Shown in pieces: positions 25,640 to 35,033 of a DNA stretch of 64,000 nucleotides. The stretch is taken from assembly GCA_963698015.1 (NCBI GenBank), contig OY969109.1:2790001-2854000 (forward strand), in the 5' to 3' direction. The translations under genes and the position numbers were made by a program. Position 1 is the stretch's first letter. Each line of letters starts with the position of its first letter. The DNA is from VAXT01 sp963698015 (GTDB taxonomy: Bacteria; Actinomycetota; Thermoleophilia; Gaiellales; Gaiellaceae). The notes beneath the pieces are model-generated. The model ran no database searches. It saw only the letters and a program-made list of their open reading frames with translations, and had not been told where the DNA came from.

Positions 25640-26173
25640 CTATGGGCGGTACTGCTGCTGGAGGGAGCAGACGGTGTCGATGTTCACGTGCATCCAGAAA
25701 CCGCTCTCGAGAGGCTCCGCCAACTTGACCGGCTCTTTGCCGTCGACGAGCTGAGCCAACTGGGACGCCGTGATCGCCGTCGAGGGGAACCCTGGTCCGG
25801 GGAGCTCTCCCGTCTTGCTGAGGACGGTGATATCGGCGGTCGCCGGCACCAGGTAGGTGAGCAGGCGGTGACCCTCTTCGACGACGTAGTTGTCGTTCGG
25901 AACGTCACTCGATCCCGTGTCTTCGAGCTTGGCCCGACTCGCCGTCACTTCACTGAGGAACCAAGCAGGATCGAACCGCATCTCGAAGTGGTCTCCCTTG
26001 GGCGTGAGCGACTTCATGTGACCGTACAGCGCGACATCGCCGCACGGCCTCGGCGCCGCAGTCGACGACGCTGCCGCAGAGGATGGACCCGATGCAGCGA
26101 ACATGCGCACGGATCCGAGAACAGTTCCAGCGAGAAGCACAGCTCCCGCGACGAATATGAGTGATTTCTTCAT
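25640..26173 (-). CDS. Secreted protein, unknown
   Basis: A 177-residue exported protein. ATG 26173 has a strong AAAGGAGACGTA site. Signal peptide KKSLIFVAGAVLLAGTVLGS, an Ala/Ser-rich linker, then a domain with PCGDVALYGHMKSLTPKGDH, FEMRFDPAWFLSEVTASRAK and HVNIDTVCSLQQQYRP at the end (two cysteines, probably paired). No family recognised. GC is lower than the window average, as in the opposing gene. It is divergent from the conserved hypothetical gene starting at 26252. Confidence 0.6.
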   Translation of the reverse strand: MKKSLIFVAGAVLLAGTVLGSVRMFAASGPSSAAASSTAAPRPCGDVALYGHMKSLTPKGDHFEMRFDPAWFLSEVTASRAKLEDTGSSDVPNDNYVVEEGHRLLTYLVPATADITVLSKTGELPGPGFPSTAITASQLAQLVDGKEPVKLAEPLESGFWMHVNIDTVCSLQQQYRP

Positions 26174-26251
26174 TACGTCTCCTTTGATCGTTGCTGGATC
26201 CATCGTGCTCGCCGCGCGACGCAGCAGCCATGGACGGGAGATAGGCGATCA

Positions 26252-27181
26252 ATGGAATTTGCAGCGGGCCGCAAAGGCCGGCGGGCACTTCGCTATCACT
26301 ACTCGGCGATGAGCCAGTACGCAGGTGCTGCCCTGGCCTCGGCTGAGGCGCAGGTCGCGGCCGTGCGCGACGATCCCGCGGCGCGTCTTGCCTTGCTCGT
26401 GCGGACGTACCACGGTCCAACCGACCGCGCTCCCCGACATTTGCCGTTCCGACGGGCGGCGTTGTCGTTCATGCGCTGGCAGGCGCACCGCGGTGTGCTC
26501 GATCCGCTCGATGCCTCGCCGCCCGGGAGCGTGTGGTGGAGGGCGGTCAACGAGCGACTTCTGCGGGACGGATGCGAATCCGTCGCACTCGTCGGCGGCC
26601 AGGCCGGAGAGCCGTCATCGCAGCCCGTGCGCCTGTGGCTGAGGTTCATCGCGAAACCGACGGGACGGAACTGGTACCGAGCTCACAACGCGAGCATCGT
26701 GGGTGCCTACCTCGAGCACCGCGACCTCGCCGAAGCCGAGAGCCCGCCGGAGCGCTTCTTCATGAACGTCGCGCTGGTCCGCGTGCTCTACGCGCACGCG
26801 CTCGTGGGGGCGCCGCGCCTTGGGCTGGGACGGTTCGCTCCGCTCGCTCGCCTGCTCGGCGATCCCCGGGTCGGCATGGCCGGTGTCTTTCTCTCACTCC
26901 GTCGCGTGCTCCCAAACCGCTACCCGCTCGCGCTCGACGTGGACCGCTATATCGCCGACGAGCAGCGGCTCGGCAGGCTGCTCGACTACGCGGTGATCGT
27001 GCCGCGGCTGCAACGCCTCTACGAGTGGTCCTCCGAGGAGCTAGGCGAGCCACACCTCGTCGAGCTGGTTCGCGAGGGCAACCCGATCTACGCCTGGCCC
27101 TTCGAAGAGCGACACGTGTGGCGCTCCGCAAACATGCCAGTGGCCGGGCGGGCGCTCGAACGCGCCACCAGGGCCCGGTGA
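26252..27181 (+). CDS. Conserved-looking hypothetical protein, 309 aa
   Basis: A soluble, Arg/Leu/Trp-rich protein without signal peptide. Distinct blocks such as RYHYSAMSQYAGAALASAEA, LPFRRAALSFMRWQAHRGVL, RNWYRAHNASIVGAYLEHRD and YAWPFEERHVWR give it the look of a conserved enzyme or binding protein rather than a chance frame, and an excess of aromatic-charged motifs is typical of such families. No motif assignable to a known reaction. The start may be ATG 26252 or the ATG at 26309 (MSQYAG). It is a single gene between a secreted protein and the tmRNA region. Confidence 0.65.
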   Translation: MEFAAGRKGRRALRYHYSAMSQYAGAALASAEAQVAAVRDDPAARLALLVRTYHGPTDRAPRHLPFRRAALSFMRWQAHRGVLDPLDASPPGSVWWRAVNERLLRDGCESVALVGGQAGEPSSQPVRLWLRFIAKPTGRNWYRAHNASIVGAYLEHRDLAEAESPPERFFMNVALVRVLYAHALVGAPRLGLGRFAPLARLLGDPRVGMAGVFLSLRRVLPNRYPLALDVDRYIADEQRLGRLLDYAVIVPRLQRLYEWSSEELGEPHLVELVREGNPIYAWPFEERHVWRSANMPVAGRALERATRAR

Positions 27182-27367
27182 GCCAGGCGCCCACGGCTCG
27201 TCGGTCAGCCGCTCAAACTTGAGCTGGGTCGTACAGCACGGTGACGAAGCCGACGCGAACGGCACCCCGCGGGTGAGTCTGGACGTTACTCCGTGCTCGC
27301 CGGATTGAAGGCGCCTCCCCAGAACATCGACCAGAGGCGAGGGGCCAAGTCGAGTGAGACATTAGCC

Positions 27368-27394
27368 GCCGATGCCGGCAAAGCCGGCATCGGC
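27368..27394. repeat. Triloop hairpin (GCCGATGCCGGC arms)
   Basis: Perfect 12-bp arms GCCGATGCCGGC/GCCGGCATCGGC around the loop AAA. On the plus strand TCGTTT follows. It lies between the 26252-27181 gene and the tmRNA in an otherwise empty 291-bp stretch. It belongs to a set of similar three-base-loop hairpins in this window. Confidence 0.8.
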
Positions 27395-27422
27395 TCGTTT
27401 CGGCACCGAATCGAAAGACGAT

Positions 27423-27469
27423 CCGAGCGAAGTCGTCATGGCCCGCGAAGCGGGCCGGACTTCGCTCGG
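27423..27469 (-). terminator. Nested hairpin just downstream of tmRNA
   Basis: Outer arms CCGAGCGAAGTC (27423-27434) and GACTTCGCTCGG (27458-27469); inner arms GGCCCGC and GCGGGCC around the loop GAA, with a 5-nt bulge on one side and 1 nt on the other. It begins 4 nt past the tmRNA 3' end and is the likely terminator or processing signal; a short CTTTCG follows on the minus strand. Confidence 0.7.
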
Positions 27470-27472
27470 GAG

Positions 27473-27836
27473 TGGAGGCGGCGGGAATCGAACCCGCGTC
27501 CGCCGTCGTACCGGTTGAACCTCTACAAGCTTAGGCTGCCGTTGGGTTTCGCCCGCCGGCCGGTTGGCAGCCGACCAACCTTCGGGCTAGCCATCCTTTG
27601 GTGTCGCGCTTCGGGCGATTGGCTCTCCCTAGGCGCCGAGCCCGTTTTCTGACGCCGCTACCCGAGCCACGGGCCGAGCTCGGAGCGACGCGCCTCACTG
27701 TGGTTTAGGCAGCGAGAGCGAGTGCGTTTTGGTTCTTCGCACTTGCGTTTTGTCCCGGTTGTTTTACGAGGCCGACCGGGGACCTCGGCTTGCAGCTCAA
27801 CCGGAGAACCGACCACGTCGAAACCTGATCGCCCCC
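27473..27836 (-). ncRNA. ssrA: tmRNA (ssrA)
   Basis: The 5' end GGGGGCGATCAGGTTTCGAC and the 3' end GGTTCGATTCCCGCCGCCTCC-A form the tRNA-like domain: GGGGGCG pairs with CGCCUCC (7 bp with one G-U) and the T-arm has GGTTCGATTCC. CCA is not encoded. The tag frame starts at the resume GCA (27746-27744) and reads ASAKNQNALALAA then TAA (27707-27705); the hydrophobic ALAA end is the usual protease recognition tail. A -10-like TACACT lies at 27854-27849. With SmpB it rescues stalled ribosomes. smpB lies 1.5 kb upstream on the same strand. Confidence 0.97.
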
Positions 27837-27859
27837 GTATGTGGACTTAGTGTAGCGGC

Positions 27860-28516
27860 GTGCTGCTCGTCCTCTTCGACGTCGACAAGACGCTGTTCAT
27901 GACCAGCGACCCGCTGATGGGTCTGGCGACCACGGACGCGATCAAGACGGTCTGGGGCGTGACCCTGCCCGGCGACGCGATTCGGGGCGTCGATCATCCC
28001 GGCCAGACTGCGATGCGGATTACGCGCGAGCTGCTGCGGGCAGCCGGGCTGGGTGACGAGGAGATCGACCCGCACCTCGCCCGCTGGTGCACAGAGGTCT
28101 CCCGGCGCTACCTCGAGCTCCTGGCGGACGCGGACACGTCCCATTGGGCCGCGGCCGAAGGCGCCGCCGACGCGCTGCGACAGATCGAGCACCGTGCGCT
28201 CCTGACCGGGAACCCGGAGCCCGTTGCGAGAGCCCGGATGGAACGGATCGGTCTCGCCGAGCTCTTTCCGCCCGGCCAGGGCGCCTTCGGCTGCGAGGCC
28301 GAGAGCCGAGCCGAGCTGATCGCGATCGCGCGTCACAAGGACGGCGACTGGCCGGCCGAGCGCACCGTCGCCGTCGGCGACACGACGAACGACGTGGCAG
28401 GAGCACGAGCTGCCGGAATCCACGTCATCGGGTTCGGCCCGGGCCTAGACGACGCGGACGCGGTCATCGAGCGAATGGACGAGCTGCCCGCGGCGCTTGC
28501 GCTCCTGAGCGAGTGA
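27860..28516 (+). CDS. HAD-superfamily hydrolase
   Basis: A 218-residue phosphatase-like HAD protein with motif I FDVDKTLF (DxD, nucleophile D7), a helical C1 cap (about 15-85), motif II LLTGN, and motif III/IV VAVGDTTNDVAGARAAG with the metal aspartates. Similar proteins are phosphoglycolate-phosphatase-like. Start GTG 27860 is only 24 nt from the tmRNA 5' end on the opposite strand, so the two promoters must overlap. Confidence 0.9.
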   Translation: MLLVLFDVDKTLFMTSDPLMGLATTDAIKTVWGVTLPGDAIRGVDHPGQTAMRITRELLRAAGLGDEEIDPHLARWCTEVSRRYLELLADADTSHWAAAEGAADALRQIEHRALLTGNPEPVARARMERIGLAELFPPGQGAFGCEAESRAELIAIARHKDGDWPAERTVAVGDTTNDVAGARAAGIHVIGFGPGLDDADAVIERMDELPAALALLSE

Positions 28517-28550
28517 GTTATCGTCAGAGCGGTCTTCCAGGAGGCGGCTC

Positions 28551-29372
28551 ATGGCTCTTCGGCAGACTGCGGCCTCCAAGCTGTTCGCGACCCGCGGAAG
28601 GAAGATCGCCGCCGCAATCGCCGCGGCGTTCCTCGCCAGCGTCGGAGCGGGCGTCGGGGCTCGCACACTGAACAAGGCGGAGAGCGTGACGAAGAAAGCG
28701 CTCGCCCGGTCCGATGTTCCTATCCAGGTCCGCGTGAAGCCGCCCGGCACGTTCTTTGCCGGCAACCCGGTCGGCCAGTACTACGTCGTTCCGAAGAGCG
28801 ATGTCCCGAGTCCCACGGACCTCGACCCGGCAGAGCTCAGCGGAGACGATCCCCTCGACTTCGCGTTCGCCCAGCGACACGATGCCGTCGAGGGAAGCCC
28901 GCAGGCGGTTCGCCTCCAGCTACGCGCCAAGGGTGACGAGCCGGTGACGATCGACGCAATCAAGATTCACGTGGTCAAGCGGGCCGCCCCCGTCCAAGGG
29001 TGGTACGCGATCTCGCCAGGGTGCGGCGGCCTCGAGGTCAAGACCGCGGAGGTCGACCTCGACGCACCGCAGCCGGCTGTGAATTTCGTCGACCTCGGGC
29101 CGCCTAACAAGAGCACTACGCTTTTCGTGACCCGAACCGACATCGAGGAGATCGAGCTCCAAGCGTCGACTCGGAAGGCCACGGTCGACTGGACCGCCGA
29201 GCTTCTCTACTCCGGGCCGGCCGGCGATGGGTCCGTCGCGGTCGACAACCATGGTCGGCCATTCCGCGTGACGACAGAGACGGCCAGTGACGGTTACCAG
29301 CTGGAATTCGGAGGGGGCCCCAGAGTCAAGCGAGAGCACAGCTGGGACGGGACCGGCATCTCTGTCTGCTAG
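28551..29372 (+). CDS. Membrane-anchored protein, unknown
   Basis: A 273-residue protein with an N-terminal basic segment and a hydrophobic helix (IAAAIAAAFLASVGAGVGAR), then a soluble beta-rich domain with FFAGNPVGQYYVVPKSDVPS, WYAISPGCGGLEVKTAEVDL and NFVDLGPPNKSTTLFVTRTD. ATG 28551 follows AGGAGGCGGCTC. Family not recognised. It ends exactly where the opposing smpB gene ends, with adjacent stop codons. Confidence 0.65.
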   Translation: MALRQTAASKLFATRGRKIAAAIAAAFLASVGAGVGARTLNKAESVTKKALARSDVPIQVRVKPPGTFFAGNPVGQYYVVPKSDVPSPTDLDPAELSGDDPLDFAFAQRHDAVEGSPQAVRLQLRAKGDEPVTIDAIKIHVVKRAAPVQGWYAISPGCGGLEVKTAEVDLDAPQPAVNFVDLGPPNKSTTLFVTRTDIEEIELQASTRKATVDWTAELLYSGPAGDGSVAVDNHGRPFRVTTETASDGYQLEFGGGPRVKREHSWDGTGISVC

Positions 29373-29828
29373 TCAGCGCCTTCCTTTGAGCGCCCGCTCG
29401 ATCTGCCGGTCGGCGTCGCGCTTGGCGAGCTCGCGCCGCTTGTCGCGCTGCTCCTTGCCGCGGGCGAGCGCGAGCTCGAGCTTCACGCGGCCGTTCTTGA
29501 AGTAAAGCCGCAGGGGAACGAGCGTCAGGCCCTTCTCCCGCACCTTGCCGTATAGCGAGTCGAGCTCCCGCCGGTGCAGCAGCAGCTTCCGGTCGCGCTC
29601 CGGCTCGTGGTTCTGGATTCCCGCCTGCTCGTAGGGGTCGATGTGCGCGCCGACGAGCCATGCTTCGCCCTCGCGCACGTCCGCGTACGCCTGCTGGAGG
29701 CTGACCCGGCCCTCGCGCAGCGACTTGACCTCGCTTCCGGTCAGCACGACGCCCGCCTCGAAGCGCTCGAGGAAGTGGTAGTCGTGCCTCGCCTTGCGGT
29801 TCTCCGCGATTGGCTTCTCGCCGGGCAT
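29373..29828 (-). CDS. smpB: SsrA-binding protein SmpB
   Basis: A 151-residue SmpB with the usual length and motifs: ENRKARHDYHFLERFEAGVV, LTGSEVKSLREGRVSLQQAY, AHIDPYEQAG, REKGLTLVPLRLYFKNGRVK and the basic tail LARGKEQRDKRRELAKRDAD needed for ribosome entry. It binds the tRNA-like part of tmRNA and brings it to stalled ribosomes. ssrA is on the same strand 1.5 kb downstream and rnr is on the same strand 3.4 kb upstream, so the set is present but separated by plus-strand genes. Confidence 0.98.
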   Translation of the reverse strand: MPGEKPIAENRKARHDYHFLERFEAGVVLTGSEVKSLREGRVSLQQAYADVREGEAWLVGAHIDPYEQAGIQNHEPERDRKLLLHRRELDSLYGKVREKGLTLVPLRLYFKNGRVKLELALARGKEQRDKRRELAKRDADRQIERALKGRR

Positions 29829-29869
29829 GCGTCGATTGTAGGTTCGGCATCCCGCCTGGATCTGCCACC

Positions 29870-30454
29870 ATGCTGGGAATGAGGCAGCGACTCGCGTGGC
29901 TCTCGACGGCCCCGCTCATGTTCGCGGGGCTGATCGCCGGGCACCTGCTCGCCTATCGGCTCGTCTACTCGGACGCGCACGCCCGCGCCGACGCACTCGC
30001 GCGCAGCGGCCACGCCTACCTCGGCTACGTCCCGCTCGCGCTCTCGGTCAGCCTCGGCGTGCTGCTCGCGGGCCTCGCGCTGCAGGCGGCGGCGGGTTTC
30101 CGAGGCGAGACTCGCCGGCCGGTCGCGTCGCCGCTGATCGTCCTGCTGCCGCCGATCGCGTTCGTCGTCCAGGAGTTCGCCGAGCGGATCGTCCACACGG
30201 GTCATGTGCCGTGGACGGTCGTCGCGCAGCCCGCGTTCCTGCTCGGCCTCGCCTTCCAGCTGCCCTTCGCGCTCGCCGCGCTGCTGATCGCATGGCTACT
30301 CGACTCGGCCGCACGGGCCGTCGGCCGCACTCTCGGGAGCCGACCGCTGCCCGCTTTCCAGATCTTCGTTCCCGAGCCCGCTCGCGTCGTCGCCGTTCCG
30401 CGCACGGCCGGCCTAGCACGGGGCTACGGAGAGCGCGCACCACCCCTTCGCTAG
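29870..30454 (+). CDS. Polytopic membrane protein, unknown
   Basis: About 194 residues with four to five hydrophobic segments: LSTAPLMFAGLIAGHLLAYR, LGYVPLALSVSLGVLLAGLA, PLIVLLPPIAFVVQEFAERI and QPAFLLGLAFQLPFALAALL, ending in a soluble Arg-rich tail. ATG ATG alternatives at 29870 and 29879. A histidine in the first helix (GLIAGHLLAY) and the E-FAERI motif might bind metal, which would fit the copper genes just downstream, but this is inference. It is followed by the CopC-CopD gene 33 nt later. Confidence 0.6.
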   Translation: MLGMRQRLAWLSTAPLMFAGLIAGHLLAYRLVYSDAHARADALARSGHAYLGYVPLALSVSLGVLLAGLALQAAAGFRGETRRPVASPLIVLLPPIAFVVQEFAERIVHTGHVPWTVVAQPAFLLGLAFQLPFALAALLIAWLLDSAARAVGRTLGSRPLPAFQIFVPEPARVVAVPRTAGLARGYGERAPPLR

Positions 30455-30487
30455 CAGGCCGTTGGTCCCGTCCAGCGAAGGAGTGTC

Positions 30488-32124
30488 TTGAAGAAGAAGC
30501 TGGCTGGCGATAGCGGTCGTCCTGGCCGCGCTGACGGCAGCACCCGCGGCGTTCGCGCCACGCGATCCTGCAGGAGAGCACGCCGAGCAACAACTCGGTC
30601 GTCCGCACGAGCCCGAAGACCGTCTCGCTGCGCTTCAACGAGGCGGTCGAGACGGCGTTCGGCTCGATCCGGGTCTACAACTGCTCAGGCGGGCGAGTCG
30701 ATTCGGGCAAGATCGTTCGCCCGACCAAGGACTCGGTCGCGGTCACGATCGACCGGAGGCTGGCCAAGGGCACCTACACGGTCACGTGGCGGGTGATCTC
30801 GGCCGACTCGCACCCGGTCGCGGGCGCCTTCGTCTTCAACGTCAAGAAGGCGACGCCCGGCGGATCGTGCAAGCAGGTCTTCGGCGCAACGACGCCCGGC
30901 ACGATCGACGCGCTCTTCAAGTTCGTCCGCGCACTCGACTTCGCGCTCATCCTGCTCGTCGTGGGTGGCGCGATCGCGCTCGCGGTCGTCCTTCGCTCGG
31001 CAGCCCAGGAGCTCCGGACTCGCCTCTTCCGGATCCTCGCGGGACTGTCCTTCGGGCTCGTGATCGCGGCCGCCCTCTGCATCGTGCTTCAGGGCGCGGT
31101 GGCGGGCGGCTTCGGGCTCAGCGAAGCGTTCCGCTGGGACACGATCCACTCCGTCCTCCAGACGAGGTTCGGCCATGCGTTCCTCTGGCAGATCGGGCTT
31201 GCGGTCGTCGTGGGAGCCCTGGCGCTCATCGCGAGCCGCTCGCGCAGACTCGAACTGCTCCCGCTGGGGGCTCTGCTCCTGCTGCCGACGCTCTCGGCGG
31301 CCGGGCACGGCCGGACGAGCGGACCGTGGGCGTTCCTCTTCGACGTGATCCACATCGCGGCAGCGTCCACATGGGTCGGAGGGCTCACGTTCACCATCCT
31401 CGCGCTGCTGCTCGCCGGGCAGGACCGTTGGCCGCTCGCTTCTCGCGCCGTCCCGCGCTTCTCGATCCTCGCAGTGGTCTCCGTCGCAACGCTGATCATC
31501 GCGGGCACCCTGCGCGGCTACCAGGAGGTGCGGGCGTTCCACGGCCTCTGGGACACGACGTACGGACAGCTGCTGCTGGCGAAGATCGCGCTCGTCCTGC
31601 CGCTGCTGGCCCTCGGCGCGTACAACAACCGGTTCGCAGTGCCCAAGTTGAAGAAGCAGATCGCCTCGGTCGTCGAGCAACGCCGCTTCCTACGGGCAGC
31701 GGGCGCGGAGCTCGCGATCATGGCAGTGATCGTCGGCGTGACCGCCGTCCTGGTCACGGAACCGCCGGCGAAGGCGTCGGTCAAGGCGGCGAAGTACGCC
31801 ACGGACACGGTCCCGATCGGGCCGCTCGAGCTCAACTACATCGTCGAGCCGGCGAAGACGGGGCCGAACACGATTCACCTGTACTTCTTCAAACAGGGAA
31901 CCGGGTTCCCAGCGAGCGTTGACGCGGCCAAGCTCTCGGCAACGCTCCCGAGCCAGAACATCGGGCCGCTGCGCATCCCGCTCACGAAGATCGTCCCCAG
32001 CCATTACACGACCTCGTCCGCCGTCTTTCCGCAGCCTGGCGACTGGCAGGTGACGATCGAAGCGCGACGCGGCCAGTTCGAGGCACTTACACAAACCGTC
32101 ACCGTTCCGATCAGAGAGGGCTGA
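30488..32124 (+). CDS. CopC-CopD fusion (YcnJ-like copper protein), two frameshifts
   Basis: About 544 residues after removing two extra bases. An N-terminal signal peptide (IAVVLAALTAAPAAFA) leads to a CopC domain: AILQESTPSNNSVVRTSPKT, TVSLRFNEAVE and VTWRVISADSHPVAGAFVFN (copper-binding D/H). After a linker comes a CopD domain with about eight helices (FALILLVVGGAIALAVVLRS, DVIHIAAASTWVGGLTFTIL). TTG 30488 has a GAAGGAG site. One extra G near 30503 and one extra C near 30558 move the frame; the rest is intact, so sequencing error is likely. It is expected to bind and import copper at the membrane. Overlaps no stop; ycnI follows directly. Confidence 0.85.
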
Positions 32125-32125
32125 G

Positions 32126-32710
32126 ATGAAACTTCGAACCACGCTCGTCGCCGCAGCAGTTGCCACGCTCGTTGCGGCCCCCGCCGCGTTCGCGCACGTC
32201 GAGGTGTCCCCTGAGGCCGTACCGGCCAACAGTGACGCGGAGCTGACGTTCCGCGCTCCGAACGAGAAGAACATCCCGTTCAACAAGCTCGAGCTCCAGC
32301 TCCCGCCCGGCCTGGACGAGGTTACCTTCGAGCCGATTGCGGGCTGGACAGGAACCCTCACGGACACGACGATGACGTGGTCCGGCGGGAAGGTGGAGCC
32401 GGAGCAGTTCGAGGAGTTCAAGCTCATCGCCCACGTCCCGAACAAGCCGGGCACGGAGCTGGTCTTCCCGGCTGTACAGACCTACGCCGACGGGACGACC
32501 GTCCACTGGATCGGCGAGCCGACCTCGGACGAGCCCGCTCCACGCGTGACGCTCGAGGCCGCGGAATCCGAGACAGCCACGACAACCACGACGTCGAGCG
32601 ACGACAGCAGTGACGGACACGATGAGCTCGCGATCGGCCTCGCAATTGCCGGCATCGCAGTCGGATTGGTCGCCCTAGGCGTCTCGTTCTTCCGGAGGCG
32701 CACTGCTTGA
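32126..32710 (+). CDS. ycnI: YcnI-family (DUF1775) copper-associated protein
   Basis: A 194-residue membrane-anchored protein: signal peptide (about 1-22), mature N-terminus HVEVSPEAVPANSDAELTFR (the copper-binding His/Glu of the family), PGLDEVTFEPIAGWTGTL (conserved Trp) and a C-terminal helix LAIGLAIAGIAVGLVALGVS with FFRRR. Function in the family is copper handling together with CopCD/YcnJ, as encoded immediately upstream. ATG 32126 is one base after the copCD stop with GAGAGGG as binding site. Confidence 0.9.
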   Translation: MKLRTTLVAAAVATLVAAPAAFAHVEVSPEAVPANSDAELTFRAPNEKNIPFNKLELQLPPGLDEVTFEPIAGWTGTLTDTTMTWSGGKVEPEQFEEFKLIAHVPNKPGTELVFPAVQTYADGTTVHWIGEPTSDEPAPRVTLEAAESETATTTTTSSDDSSDGHDELAIGLAIAGIAVGLVALGVSFFRRRTA

Positions 32711-33358
32711 GGCGTTCCCTTGCTGTCGCCGCCGCAGCGCTTGCGGCGGCCCTGCTGGCTCCCGGTGCCGAGGCCCACTTCGGCACCGGGAAGCTCGGCT
32801 ACCGCTCGACGATCACGGGCGTCGACCCGAGGATCCCGGGCCTCAAGTTCAAGATCCTGTACGGCGACGACCAGGTCTATCTCGACAACCGCAGCGGCAA
32901 GACCGTGATCATCAAGGGCTACAGCGGCGAGCCGTACCTCCGCTTCGCGCCCGAGCGGGATCTACGTCAACATCAAGTCCCCGGCCGGCTACCTGAACCA
33001 GGACCGCTACGCGCGCGTGCAGGTTCCGAAGTCCGCGAGCGCATCGGCGAAGCCCAAGTGGGAGAAGCTCGCCGGCGGAGACGTCTGGGCCTGGCACGAC
33101 CACCGGATCCACTACATGAACCCGATTCCGCCTCCGCAGATCAAGAACGCGCCCCGCAAGCCGCACCACGTCTTCGACTGGAAGGTGCCCGCGACCGACA
33201 ACGGGAAGCGCTTCTTCATCGCGGGCAGCCTCGACTACAAGCCTCCGCCGAAGAAGCACTTCGCGTTCGGCCTCATCGTTTCGCTCGCGACCTTGGTCGG
33301 CGTCGGCCTGATCGGCCTGTTCGCCCTCCGCCGCGTCCTGATCCGCTCCCTGCAGTAG
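32707..33358 (+). CDS. Membrane-anchored protein of copper cluster, frameshifted
   Basis: About 216 residues after removal of one base. TTG 32707 overlaps the ycnI stop (TTGA). Signal peptide LAVAAAALAAALLAPGAEA, mature start HFGTGKLGYRSTI (His at the N-terminus, as in YcnI), then YGDDQVYLDNRSGKTVIIKG, DVWAWHDHRIHYMNP and a C-terminal helix (IVSLATLVGVGLIGLFALRR). The extra base lies within 32953-32959. The His/Trp-rich segment HDHRIHYMNP could bind copper. The family is not named; membership in the copper operon is by position. Confidence 0.7.
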
Positions 33359-34998
33359 CCAGTTCGATCTTGCCTTCCGACCGGCGGATCTCCTCGACGC
33401 GGACCTCGAGCTCGTCGCCGAGGCGGTACCGCTGGCCGCCGCGGCGGCCGACGAGCGCGGTTCCGAGGTCGTTCAGCTCGTAGTAGTCGCCGTGCAGCCG
33501 GCGCGCGGGGACGAAGCCCCTCGAAGACCTCGCCGAACCGCGCGAAGAGCCCGGATGGGATCAGGCCGATCACCTCGCCGGTGAACGACTCCTCCCAGCC
33601 GCGCTCGAAGAGCGTGCGCTCGAGGAGCCACGCGGCGCAGATGTCGTCGGCTCGGTACTCGATGTCCGTGGCCGCCCGCTCGGTCTCGGACGTGTGCTCC
33701 GCGGCCGCCAGGAGGTCGTCCGGGAGCGGGTCGTCGCCCTGGCCGATCGCGCGCAGCAGGGCGCGGTGGACGACGAGGTCGGGGTAGCGGCGGATCGGCG
33801 AGGTGAAGTGCGTGTACGCCGTGCTCGCGAGGCCCGAGTGGCCGAGGTTGCGCGGGTCGTAGCGCGCCTGCTTGAGCGCGCGCAGGACGAGCGCGGGGAA
33901 CGCCTCTCGCCCGCGCCCGGCCTTCGTGACGTAGTCGGCGACGAGCTCGCTCGCCTGCGCCGCGATCGCGGCCGCCTCGGAGGGGCTCATGCTCTCCGTG
34001 CGCGGAGCGGGCGGCGTCGGGACTTCGAGGTCGGCGAGCTTCGCCAGCAGGTGCTCGACGGATTGCGGCTCCGGCGGCTCGTGGACGCGGTACAGGGACT
34101 CGCTCTTGCGGCCGGCGAGGAACGCGGCGACGGCCTCGTTCGCGAGGATCATCAGCTCCTCGATCAGAGCGTGCGCCGCGGGCTCGGCCTCGAGCCACGC
34201 GCGCTCGACCCCGCCCTGGCCGTCGAAGGCGAAGTTGACCTCCGGGCTCTCCACACGGAGCGCGCCGCGCTCAAAGCGCCGGCGCCTGAGGCCGGCGGAG
34301 ACCTCGTCTGCGAGCCGCACGTCGTCCGCGAGCTCGTGCTGCTCCTCTCCCTCGAGGATCCGCTGCGCCTGCCCGTACGTGAACCGCTCCCGGCTGCGGA
34401 TCACTGAGCGGTAGAAGCTCGGCTCGCCGCCGGGCGCGATCTCCACCGTCAGGCAGAGCCGGTCCTGGTGGGGCCGGAGCGAGCAGGCGTCGTCGGCCAG
34501 CTCGTGCGGGAGCATCGGCGCCACGAGGCCGGGCACGTAGACCGAGTTCCCGCGCTCTGCGGCTCCGCGGTCGAGCGGCGAGCCGGCCGGAACGAAGTAC
34601 GAGACGTCGGCGATGTGCACCCAGATCCGGACGCCGTCGCCCTCGCGGCGCACCGAGATCGCGTCGTCGAAGTCCTTCGCGGTGTCCGGGTCGACGGTGA
34701 ACGTCGGCAGGTCTCGGAGGTCGGTGCGGCCCTCGAGCGTCGGCTCCGGGACGTCGTGCGGCTCGAAGCCTTTGCGGAGCCCCTCCTCGACGAGGAGCGC
34801 CTCGAGGACGTTCTCGATGCGCTTCGCCGGGCCGATCACGCGCTCCACGTGCGCTCGCCCCCGCCCTGTTGTCACCGACACGAGATCACCGGGCCCTGCA
34901 TCGCCGACCCCCTTGCGGTCGACGACGACCGGGGTCCCGGGCACGAAGTACGGCTCGCCCATGACGAGCTTGCCGCGCTTGTTGAGCTCGACGATCAC
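33273..34998 (-). CDS. rnr: Ribonuclease R, frameshifted near the C-terminus
   Basis: About 574 residues after correcting one base. The RNB catalytic domain has TVDPDTAKDFDDAISVR with the metal aspartates, HIADVSYFVPAGSPLD, NSVYVPGLVAPMLPHELADD and the later GLASTAYTHFTSPIRRYPDL. The S1 domain starts IPSGLFARFGEVFEG, then in the shifted frame reads FVPARRLHGDYYELNDLGTA through IRRSEGKIELA. One extra base is present in the GGGG run at 33517-33520. Without it the protein ends at 33273, overlapping the plus-strand gene by 86 nt. It degrades structured RNA and, with tmRNA, faulty mRNAs. N-terminal extension is shorter than in E. coli. Confidence 0.92.
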
Positions 34999-35033
34999 GG
35001 ATTAGCCCTCTCGGCCAGGGACGCGAGAAACGA

